A stretch of DNA of 64,000 nucleotides from an uncultured Sphingomonas sp. (GTDB lineage Bacteria; Pseudomonadota; Alphaproteobacteria; Sphingomonadales; Sphingomonadaceae). The notes under the pieces are model-generated. The model worked only from the letters and a program-made list of their open reading frames with translations. It was not told where the DNA came from and did no database searches. Position 1 is the first letter of the stretch, and the number at the start of each line of letters is the position of its first letter. The position numbers were made by a program, and so were the translations under genes. The stretch is taken from NCBI GenBank assembly GCA_913774925.1, contig CAJYKB010000047.1, positions 1 through 64,000 of the forward strand, read 5' to 3'. Positions 17,393-24,014 of the stretch are shown here, in pieces.

Positions 17393-17905
17393 ATGACGGA
17401 GCGAATCGTGGCCGACATCAATCCCGCGCTGGAAACACCGACCGATCTGGCGCGCAACGACACCCGAACCGTGGCCGAGGCGCTGAACGGCGCGCTCGCG
17501 GACTGCTACGCCGTGTATCTGAAGACCAAGAATTTTCACTGGCACGTCTCCGGCCCGCATTTCCGCGACTATCACCTGCTGCTCGACGATCAGGCCGCGC
17601 AGATCCTGGGCGTGACCGACGCCATTGCCGAGCGCGTGCGCAAGACCGGCAACGTGACGCTGCGCTCGATCGGCGACATCTCGCGCCGCCAGTCGATCGT
17701 CGACAACGACCGCGATTTCGTCAGCGCCGCCGACATGCTCGCCGAGCTGCGCGACGACAATTTGAAGCTGGTCGAGCGCTTCCGCGAGGTGAAGGACGCC
17801 GCCGAGGAGGCGAAGGACAATGCCACCAGCGGCATCGTCGACGAATGGACCGATCAGGCCGAGGAGCGCGCCTGGTTCCTGTTCGAGGCCAGCCGCAAGG
17901 GCTGA
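17393..17905 (+). CDS. dps: Dps family DNA-protection / ferritin-like protein
   Basis: 170-residue Dps protein, which forms a 12-subunit shell that oxidises and stores iron and, in many species, binds DNA under starvation or oxidative stress. The ferroxidase site typical of the family is seen as [11 protein letters not shown] (about residues 47-57) with the following [10 protein letters not shown], and the C-terminal [21 protein letters not shown] matches the family. ATG 17393 is the only sensible start. The next genes, DUF1328 and a DNA ligase, follow at 19 and 7 nt, giving a compact stress-related run. Confidence 0.95.
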   Translation: MTERIVADINPALETPTDLARNDTRTVAEALNGALADCYAVYLKTKNFHWHVSGPHFRDYHLLLDDQAAQILGVTDAIAERVRKTGNVTLRSIGDISRRQSIVDNDRDFVSAADMLAELRDDNLKLVERFREVKDAAEEAKDNATSGIVDEWTDQAEERAWFLFEASRKG

Positions 17906-17924
17906 TCGTCGGGGAGGCGCCGCC

Positions 17925-18110
17925 GTGCTGAAACTCGCCGTCCTCTTCCTTATCGCCGGGCTGATGCTGGGCGCGCTGGGATTCGGCGGCATCGGCGGTG
18001 CCTTCGTCGGCATCGCCAAGATCCTGTTCTTCGTCGTCGCGGCGCTCTTCGTCATCTTCCTCGTCCTGGGGGTGATGGCAGCCAAAGCAGCGAAGGACGC
18101 GGTCGACTGA
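17925..18110 (+). CDS. DUF1328 small membrane protein (YtjA-like)
   Basis: 61 residues starting at GTG 17925 with a GGGGAGG ribosome site at 17911-17917. Two hydrophobic helices ([20 protein letters not shown] and [20 protein letters not shown]) joined by [11 protein letters not shown] form the DUF1328 family, small inner-membrane proteins often linked to stress responses but without a defined activity. Too short and GTG-started, it is easily missed. Placed between dps and the DNA ligase in the same direction. Confidence 0.88.
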   Translation: MLKLAVLFLIAGLMLGALGFGGIGGAFVGIAKILFFVVAALFVIFLVLGVMAAKAAKDAVD

Positions 18111-18117
18111 CGCGCGG

Positions 18118-19725
18118 ATGCACGACTTCGCCGCCCTGCTCGATTCGCTGATCTACACCCGGTCGCGCAACGCCAAGCTGAAGCTGATTGGCGACTATCT
18201 GCGCGCCACGCCCGATCCCGATCGCGGCTGGGCGATGGCGGCGCTGACTGGCGATCTCGACCTCCCGGGCGTCAAGCCCGCGGTTATCCGCGCGCTGATC
18301 GAGGCGCGGGTCGATCCCGTGCTGTTCCGGATGAGCCGCGATTATGTCGGCGATACTGCGGAGACGGTGTCGCTGCTGTGGCCGACGCCCGACGCGCGCC
18401 CTGCCGACGCCGCGCCGCTGAGTGTCGGCGCGGTGGTCGACCGGCTGATGCACCTGTCGCGCGCCGATGCGCCCGCCGCCCTCGCCGACATGCTCGACCG
18501 GATGGATGCCGAGGAACGCTTCGCGCTGCTGAAGATGGCGACGGGCGGCTTGCGCGTCGGCGTGTCGGCGCGGCTGGCGAAGCAGGCGTTGGCGGACGCC
18601 TTCGGGCTGGACGTCGACGCGGTGGAGGAAGTGTGGCACGGGTTGGAGCCGCCCTACCCCACGCTGTTCGCCTGGGCGGAGGGGACGGGGGCACAGCCGA
18701 CCACCGCGAACGTGCCCGTCTTCCGCCCGTTCATGCTCGCGCATCCGCTGGAGGATCTGCGCGTCGACCTCGCCGATTACGTCGCGGAGTGGAAGTGGGA
18801 CGGCATCCGCGTCCAGATCGTCCATGTCCCCGGCGCCGATGGCGGCGAGACGCGGCTCTACAGCCGCACCGGCGACGACGTGACCCGCGCCTTCCCCGAC
18901 GTCGCCGGCGCGTTTTCGACCTCCGGCGTGGTCGATGGCGAGCTGATGGTGAAGGGCGAATTTCAGGGCGGCGCCCTGGAGGATGGCGGCGGGGCGGCAA
19001 GCTTCAACGCGCTGCAACAGCGGCTCGGGCGCAAGGTCGTCTCGGCCAAGATGCTGGCCGAATCGCCCGCCTTCGTCCGGCTCTACGACATCCTGTTCGA
19101 CGGCACGGAGGATTTGCGCGCGCTGCCGTGGAGCGAGCGGCGTGCCCGGCTGGAGGCGTTCGCCGCGCGGCTCGACCCCGAGCGCTTCGACCTGTCGCAG
19201 GTGATCGAGGCGGAGGATTTCACCGCGCTGGAGGGTGTCCGGGCCGGCGCGCGCGATGCCGCGATCGAGGGGATGATGCTAAAGCGGCGCGACAGCCCCT
19301 ATGTCGCGGGGCGGCGCACCGGGCTGTGGTACAAATGGAAGCGCGATCCGCTGACCGCGGATTGCGTGATGATGTACGCGCAGCGCGGCAACGGTCGCCG
19401 GTCGAGCTGGTACAGCGACTATACCTTCGGCTGCTGGACGCCGGAGGGCGAGCTGCTGCCGGTCGGCAAGGCCTATCAGGGCATCACCGATCAGGAGATC
19501 GCGCAGCTCGACCGCTTCGTGCGCCAGCATACGCTGAACCGCTTCGGCCCGGTGCGCGAGGTCGAGAAGTCGCTGGTGCTGGAGATCGCGTTCGATTCGA
19601 TCCACGAATCGAAGCGGCACAAGTCCGGCGTCGCGATGCGCTTCCCCCGCATCGCGCGCATCCGCACCGACAAGCCGGCGGAGGAAGCGGATACGCTGGA
19701 GGCGCTGCGCCGGCTGGTGACATAA
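18118..19725 (+). CDS. ATP-dependent DNA ligase of the ligase-associated DNA damage response (LigC/LigB type)
   Basis: 535 residues. An N-terminal helical domain (1-200) is followed by the nucleotidyltransferase core with motif I AEWKWDGIRVQ (adenylated lysine K226), motif III YDILFDG, motif IV EGMMLKRRDSPY and motif V WYKWKRDPL, then an OB-fold with RFPRIARIRTDKP. This is the bacterial ligase subgroup normally encoded with a metallo-beta-lactamase exonuclease, an Lhr-like helicase and the endonuclease PdeM. Here the exonuclease and helicase are 41 kb away (59512-63214). ATG 18118 follows DUF1328 by 7 nt, so it appears to be co-transcribed with dps. Confidence 0.93.
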   Translation: MHDFAALLDSLIYTRSRNAKLKLIGDYLRATPDPDRGWAMAALTGDLDLPGVKPAVIRALIEARVDPVLFRMSRDYVGDTAETVSLLWPTPDARPADAAPLSVGAVVDRLMHLSRADAPAALADMLDRMDAEERFALLKMATGGLRVGVSARLAKQALADAFGLDVDAVEEVWHGLEPPYPTLFAWAEGTGAQPTTANVPVFRPFMLAHPLEDLRVDLADYVAEWKWDGIRVQIVHVPGADGGETRLYSRTGDDVTRAFPDVAGAFSTSGVVDGELMVKGEFQGGALEDGGGAASFNALQQRLGRKVVSAKMLAESPAFVRLYDILFDGTEDLRALPWSERRARLEAFAARLDPERFDLSQVIEAEDFTALEGVRAGARDAAIEGMMLKRRDSPYVAGRRTGLWYKWKRDPLTADCVMMYAQRGNGRRSSWYSDYTFGCWTPEGELLPVGKAYQGITDQEIAQLDRFVRQHTLNRFGPVREVEKSLVLEIAFDSIHESKRHKSGVAMRFPRIARIRTDKPAEEADTLEALRRLVT

Positions 19726-19734
19726 CAGCCGTTC

Positions 19735-19818
19735 CGTCACCCCGGGCTCGACCCGGGGTCCCGCTTCTTCTCCCTCGTCGCGCATAAAGCGGGACCCCGG
19801 ATCAAGTCCGGGGTGACG
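19735..19818. repeat. Long inverted repeat / hairpin pair
   Basis: CGTCACCCCGGGCTCGACCC.. (19735 onward) and ..CCGGATCAAGTCCGGGGTGACG (to 19818) form an 84-nt imperfect inverted repeat, each arm itself containing a small hairpin (CCCGGGcTCGaCCCGGG and ACCCCGGATcaagTCCGGGGT). It lies downstream of the ligase gene and before the EamA gene. Same family as the element at 41553-41646. Confidence 0.75.
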
Positions 19819-19847
19819 AAGCAGAAAGAGCGACGCATAGGCGGACC

Positions 19848-20678
19848 ATGTCCGCCTACCCGCTCGCCGCCGCGATGATGATCGCCTCCGGGTCGATCCA
19901 CGCCGTCGTCAACGCGATCGTGAAGGGCGGGCGCGACAAGATGGCGGCGCGCGCCTTCACCGATGCCGCGGCGGCGATCATCCTGTTGCCCGCGATCCTG
20001 TTCGTGCCGCTGCCGCAAGGCGCCTGGGGCTGGCTGGCGGCGAGCGCGCTGGGCCATGCGATCTACCTCTACGCGCTGATCCGCGCCTATCAGGTGGCGG
20101 ACCTGACCGCGGCCTATCCGGTGCTGCGCGGCACCGCCCCGGTCGTCACCGCGCTGGCGACGATCGGCTGGCTGGGGGAGCCGGCGACCGTGGCGCAAGT
20201 GGCCGGCATCGCGCTGATCGCGGGCGCGATGCTGGTGCTGACGGTGGGCCGGCATATCGATCGCGCGGCGCTGGGCTGGTCGCTGCTGACCGGGGTGACG
20301 ATCGCAATCTACACCGTGATCGACGCACGCGGCGTCCGCGCCGCGCCGGCCGCGACGAGCTATATCGTCTGGTTGTTCGTCGTGATGGGCGCGGTGGTGC
20401 TGGTCATGTTCGGCGCCGCGTCCAGGGGGGCGATCTTCACGCAGGTGCGCAGCGGCTGGCGGCCGGGCGCGACCGCAGGCGCGCTGTCGATCGTCACCTA
20501 TGGCCTGGCGCTGTCGGCCCTCGCGCTCGGCCCCACCGCGCCGCTGGCGGCGCTTCGCGAGACGGGCATGGTCACCGCGCTGCTGATCGGCGTGTTCGCG
20601 CTGGGCGAGCGGGTTACCGGGCGGCGCGTGCTGGCGGTGCTGGGCATACTGGGCGGCGCCGCGCTGATCGTGGGGTAA
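19848..20678 (+). CDS. EamA/DMT-family transporter
   Basis: 276-residue inner-membrane protein with ten hydrophobic segments in two EamA halves. The second half contains ALRETGMVTALLIGVFALGERVTGRRVLAVLGI, the conserved C-terminal EamA signature (x-E-x in a helix before a basic loop). DMT transporters export metabolites or amino acids; the substrate is not predictable. Start ATG 19848 follows a dispersed repeat rather than a close upstream gene, so it is likely its own transcription unit. Confidence 0.9.
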   Translation: MSAYPLAAAMMIASGSIHAVVNAIVKGGRDKMAARAFTDAAAAIILLPAILFVPLPQGAWGWLAASALGHAIYLYALIRAYQVADLTAAYPVLRGTAPVVTALATIGWLGEPATVAQVAGIALIAGAMLVLTVGRHIDRAALGWSLLTGVTIAIYTVIDARGVRAAPAATSYIVWLFVVMGAVVLVMFGAASRGAIFTQVRSGWRPGATAGALSIVTYGLALSALALGPTAPLAALRETGMVTALLIGVFALGERVTGRRVLAVLGILGGAALIVG

Positions 20679-20720
20679 CAAGCGTCACCCTCGCCCTTCC
20701 CACTCGGCTGCACCGGCGTT

Positions 20721-20781
20721 CCCTTCCCTCTCCCGGCGGGAGAGGGAAGGGAGGCGCGCAGCGCCGGAAGGGTGAGGGTGA
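20721..20781. repeat. CCCTTCCCTCTCCC hairpin repeat (copy 1)
   Basis: Perfect 14-bp stem CCCTTCCCTCTCCC (20721-20734) / GGGAGAGGGAAGGG (20738-20751) with a 3-nt loop, followed by a conserved tail gaggcgcgcagcgccggaagggtgagggt. The same stem and tail appear at 23946-24003. It separates the convergent EamA gene and the recQ-operon 3' end, so it may also end transcription. Confidence 0.8.
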
Positions 20782-20785
20782 CCCG

Positions 20786-21130
20786 CTACGCCGCCAGCGC
20801 CTGCCCGAGCCGCCGCACGTCGAGCGCGGTGACGCCCACCAGCGTCAGGTCGCCCAGCCGTCGGTCGCCCGTTTCGACCACGATGCCCTCCGCAGTCTGG
20901 CGTAGCATCGGCCACGTCACCTCGCGTCCGCTGACGCGCGTGCCGCGCACCCGCACCACCGCGACGCGGCGATCCGCCGTCACCGCCAGCGCGGTGCGCC
21001 CGTCCTCTCCGGTGACGGCATCGATCGCGGGAAATTCGGGCAGTGCGACGCCGATCGCCTCGATCGCCTCCTCGGGCGCGCGCATCATGCGGTCGGTCCC
21101 GCCGAACCCCAGCAGGCCTGCGAGCGTCAT
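20786..21130 (-). CDS. Hypothetical protein
   Basis: 114-residue soluble protein that I cannot assign. N-terminus MTLAGLLGFGGTDRMMRAPEEAIEAIGVALPEFPAIDAVTG followed by a beta-rich second half (TALAVTADRRVAVVRVRGTRVSG, GIVVETGDRRLGDLTLVGVTALDVRRL), which looks like a small beta-barrel or PH-like fold. Its start overlaps the stop of the preceding sulfurtransferase-like gene by 4 nt (ATGA), so it is translated from the recQ transcript. No signal peptide. Confidence 0.8.
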   Translation of the reverse strand: MTLAGLLGFGGTDRMMRAPEEAIEAIGVALPEFPAIDAVTGEDGRTALAVTADRRVAVVRVRGTRVSGREVTWPMLRQTAEGIVVETGDRRLGDLTLVGVTALDVRRLGQALAA

Positions 21131-21555
21131 GCCTGTTGCGACACCGCATCCATCAGCGGGCGCAGCCCCGCGATGTCATAGCCCGCGCCCGCCGCCTTCG
21201 CGGTCAGCGCATCGGCATCCTCGCCCAGCCCCGCGCCCGCCAGCGCCCACAGGTTGCACGACCGCGTGCCCGAGCGGCAATAGGCCAGCACCGGACCGTT
21301 CGCGCCGTCCAGCGCGCCGATCATCGCCTGCACCTGCGCGAAGCTGAACCCCGCGTGCGTCACGGGGATCGCGGTATAGGCGAGGCCCGCCGCCTCCGCC
21401 GCGGCGCGGATGTCGTCGCCGCTCGGCTGGCCCGCCTCCTCGCCATCGGGGCGGTTGTTGACGATCGCGACATAGCCCGCCGCGGCGATGGCGGGGACGT
21501 CCTCGGGCCGGATCTGCGGCGCGACCGCGATCTTTTCGTCGATGATGCGAAGCAT
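21127..21555 (-). CDS. TIGR01244-family sulfurtransferase/phosphatase-like protein
   Basis: 142 residues. The sequence MLRIIDEKIAVAPQIRPEDVPAIAAAGYVAIVNNRPDGE is the TIGR01244 (beta-lactamase hydrolase-like, DSP-PTPase-related) family, and LAYCRSGTRSCNLWAL carries its C-x5-R phosphatase-like catalytic loop. In other bacteria this domain is fused to or partnered with a persulfide dioxygenase in sulfide detoxification; no such partner is seen here. It follows recQ by 30 nt and overlaps the next gene, forming a three-gene minus-strand run. Confidence 0.9.
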   Translation of the reverse strand: MLRIIDEKIAVAPQIRPEDVPAIAAAGYVAIVNNRPDGEEAGQPSGDDIRAAAEAAGLAYTAIPVTHAGFSFAQVQAMIGALDGANGPVLAYCRSGTRSCNLWALAGAGLGEDADALTAKAAGAGYDIAGLRPLMDAVSQQA

Positions 21556-21585
21556 GGGACGAACCCTAGCGCGCCCGAATCGACA

Positions 21586-23358
21586 TTACGAGTGGTCCGC
21601 GATCACTTTCAGGAACGCGGTCCCGTACGCATCCAGCTTGCGCTGACCGATGCCGGAGATCCGCCCGAGCGCGCTGGCGGAGGTGGGCCGCAGCGCCGCC
21701 ATCTCGCGCAGCGCCGAATCGTGAAAGATGACATAGGGCGGAACCCCCGCCTCCTTCGCCAGGTCGCGGCGGCACGCGCGCAGCGCCTCGAACAGCGGAT
21801 CGTCGACCGGATTGGCGGTCTGCGCGCCCGCGCCCTTGCGGCGACGCTCGCGCGCGGGCGGCTCGATCAGCGGCAGCGTCGACTCGCCCTTCAGCAGCGC
21901 GCGCGCGGCGGGGCCGAACTCCAGCCCGCCATGCGGATTGGTGCGCAGCGCATCCTTCAGCAGCAGCGCCCGACCGACGGGTTTCAGCAACCGCAACTCG
22001 TCGCCCGCGACGATATTCCAGACGGTCAGCTGCTCGTGCCCGTTCATCAGGCTGCGCTCGGTCGACTGACCGGTCAGCACCTGCTCGATATAGCCCGCGC
22101 CGAACATCTGCCCGGTGCGGAACACCGCGGAGAGATATTTCTGCGCCACCTGCGTCGCGTCGATCGCGGCGGGCGGGTTGAGGCAATTGTCGCAATTGCC
22201 GCACGTCGCCGGCGGGTCCTCGCCGAAATGCCGCAGCAGGATCGCGCGGCGGCACCCGGCGGTCTCCACCAGCGCGGCGAGTGAGGTCAACCGCTGGCGC
22301 TCGCCCGGCTGGCGCGCTGGCTCGACCTCGCCGATGCGCTGGCGCGCGCGCGCGAAATCGTCCGCACCCCAGAACAGATGCGCCACCGCCGGATCGCCGT
22401 CGCGCCCGGCGCGGCCGGTTTCCTGATAATAGGCCTCGATCGACTTCGGCAGCCCGGCATGCGCGACGAAGCGGACGTCGGGCTTGTCGATCCCCATTCC
22501 GAACGCCACCGTGGCGCAGATCAACATATCCTCCGACGCGACGAAATCCGCCTGGTTGCGCGCGCGCACGCTCGCATCCAGCCCGGCGTGATAGGCGCGC
22601 ACGGGCCGTCCCGTGCTGCGCCCCAGCGCCTCGGCCATCTTCTCGGTCCCCGCACGCGAGGGGACGTAGACGATGCCCGGCCCCGGCGTGCGCGCGATCA
22701 GGTCCGCGATCTGGCGCGTGGTCTGGTCGCGCGGGGTGATGGTGTAGCGGATGTTGGGCCGGTCGAACCCGGCGACGATCATCCCCTCGACCGGGATGCC
22801 CAGCTGCTCCAGCACATCGCGCCGGGTATGCTCGTCCGCGGTCGCGGTCAGCGCGAGGCGGGGCACCTGCGGAAAGGCGTCCAGCAGCGGGCGCAGCAGG
22901 CGATAGTCGGGGCGGAAGTCGTGCCCCCATTCGCTGACGCAATGCGCCTCGTCGATCGCGAACAGCGCAACGCGCCCGCGCTCCAGCAGATCGCGGAAAT
23001 CACCGCCCGACGCCCGCTCCGGCGCGACGTAGAGCAGGTCCAGCTCGCCATCCAGGAAACGCCCGCGCGTCTCGGCCTTGTTCTCGTCCACGCTGGTCAG
23101 CGTCGCGGCGCGCAAGCCGACCGCGGTCGCCGCGCGCAGCTGGTCGTGCATCAGCGCGATCAGCGGGCTGACGACGACGCACGTCCCCTCCAGCATCGCG
23201 GAGGGCAATTGATAGCATAACGACTTGCCCGCGCCGGTCGGCATCACCGCCAGCGTGCGCTCGCCCGCGAGCACGCGCGTAACGACATCCTCCTGCACGC
23301 CGCGGAAGGCAGGAAAGCCGAAGATGCGATGGAGTGTTGCGACGGGGTCGGCGACCAT
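21586..23358 (-). CDS. recQ: ATP-dependent DNA helicase RecQ
   Basis: 590-residue 3'-5' helicase acting in recombination and fork repair. In order: Walker A PTGAGKS near residue 43, VVSPLIALMHDQ, DEAH box AIDEAHCVSEWGHDFRPDY, helicase-C motifs ending YYQETGRAGRDG, then the RecQ zinc-binding region with CRRAILLRHFGEDPPATCGNCDNC and a winged helix, and a C-terminal HRDC domain (LREMAALRPTSASALGRISGIGQRKLDAYG). Length is standard. Starts at ATG 23358 and leads a three-gene run. Confidence 0.96.
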   Translation of the reverse strand: MVADPVATLHRIFGFPAFRGVQEDVVTRVLAGERTLAVMPTGAGKSLCYQLPSAMLEGTCVVVSPLIALMHDQLRAATAVGLRAATLTSVDENKAETRGRFLDGELDLLYVAPERASGGDFRDLLERGRVALFAIDEAHCVSEWGHDFRPDYRLLRPLLDAFPQVPRLALTATADEHTRRDVLEQLGIPVEGMIVAGFDRPNIRYTITPRDQTTRQIADLIARTPGPGIVYVPSRAGTEKMAEALGRSTGRPVRAYHAGLDASVRARNQADFVASEDMLICATVAFGMGIDKPDVRFVAHAGLPKSIEAYYQETGRAGRDGDPAVAHLFWGADDFARARQRIGEVEPARQPGERQRLTSLAALVETAGCRRAILLRHFGEDPPATCGNCDNCLNPPAAIDATQVAQKYLSAVFRTGQMFGAGYIEQVLTGQSTERSLMNGHEQLTVWNIVAGDELRLLKPVGRALLLKDALRTNPHGGLEFGPAARALLKGESTLPLIEPPARERRRKGAGAQTANPVDDPLFEALRACRRDLAKEAGVPPYVIFHDSALREMAALRPTSASALGRISGIGQRKLDAYGTAFLKVIADHS

Positions 23359-23440
23359 TGCGGGTCATCTAGGGTTCAGGGCGTCCGGTGGCAACGCGCC
23401 AACGGGGGAACGCGCAGCGCGTTTCGGGCGTACAGCGGCG

Positions 23441-23626
23441 ATGACGCCGATCCATCGCCCTCACCCCCGCCGCAACCTGGCCCTGTTCACCTTCGGAGCG
23501 GCGGCGATGCTTTCCAGCTGCAGCCGTGAGGACGAGGCCACCACGGCGGGCACCACCGCGCCGTCGCCGTATCAGACGGCCGCGGCGGCCTCCGCGCCGG
23601 GCGCGCCGGTCGAGACCACGAACTGA
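23441..23626 (+). CDS. Small putative lipoprotein
   Basis: 61 residues starting at ATG 23441: basic n-region MTPIHRPHPRRN, hydrophobic LALFTFGAAAMLSSC with a lipobox-like LSSC at residues 24-27, then a short, Thr/Ala/Pro-rich low-complexity tail. It would be a membrane-anchored lipoprotein with no domain. The ORF extends far upstream antisense to recQ, but that part is a shadow. Stop TGA at 23624 precedes the next start by only 2 nt, so the two are likely co-expressed. Function unknown. Confidence 0.65.
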   Translation: MTPIHRPHPRRNLALFTFGAAAMLSSCSREDEATTAGTTAPSPYQTAAAASAPGAPVETTN

Positions 23627-23628
23627 CG

Positions 23629-23901
23629 ATGGAGCGCGTCCGCGACCATCGATCGGAGCAGGAATTCGTGCTGGAGGTAAGCGGCCACCGCGCCATCGCC
23701 GCCTATCAGCTGGAGGGCGATACGATCGTCTTCACCCACACCGTCGTCCCCGCGGAGATCGAGGGGCGCGGCGTCGGCAGCCGCCTGATCCGCGGCGCCC
23801 TCGACGCGGTGCGCGACCGCAGGCTGAAGGTGGTGCCGCAATGCACCTTCGTCCGCGCCTATATCGAGAAGCATCCCGAGACGCGCGACCTGCTGGCCTG
23901 A
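23629..23901 (+). CDS. Small GNAT-like N-acetyltransferase (COG2388/YidJ type)
   Basis: 90-residue protein with EFVLEVSGHRAIAAYQLEGDTIVFTHTVVP followed by EGRGVGSRLIRGALDAVR and the basic RLKVVPQCTFVRAYIEKHPE, the compact COG2388 acetyltransferase-like fold. The (R/Q)GxGxG/S-like acetyl-CoA loop is present as EGRGVGSRL. Family members are single-domain and of unknown substrate. Begins 2 nt after the lipoprotein gene stop. Confidence 0.9.
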   Translation: MERVRDHRSEQEFVLEVSGHRAIAAYQLEGDTIVFTHTVVPAEIEGRGVGSRLIRGALDAVRDRRLKVVPQCTFVRAYIEKHPETRDLLA

Positions 23902-23905
23902 TCTC

Positions 23906-24006
23906 ATCACCCTTACCCTTACCCTTACCCTTACCCTTACCCTTACCCTTCCCTCTCCCATCGGGAGAGGGAGGGAGGCGCGAAGCGCCGGAAGGGTGAG
24001 GGCGAC
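23906..24006. repeat. CCCTTA hexamer tandem array adjoining a CCCTCTCCC hairpin repeat (copy 2)
   Basis: Six perfect copies of CCCTTA at 23910-23945 run into cccttCCCTCTCCCatcGGGAGAGGG (stem 23951-23971) and the tail gggaggcgcgaagcgccggaagggtgagggcga. The stem and tail match the copy at 20721-20781, where only single CCCTY units occur, so the array is an expansion at the edge of this repeat. It lies between two convergent genes. No CRISPR character (unit 6 nt, no spacers). Confidence 0.85.
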
Positions 24007-24014
24007 GCGAAGCA

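Noticed and set aside
23910..23945. Possible CRISPR-like or telomere-like array
   Set aside because: Unit of 6 nt with no spacers; the unit CCCTTA is not the usual telomere repeat and the array adjoins a REP hairpin, so it is a microsatellite.
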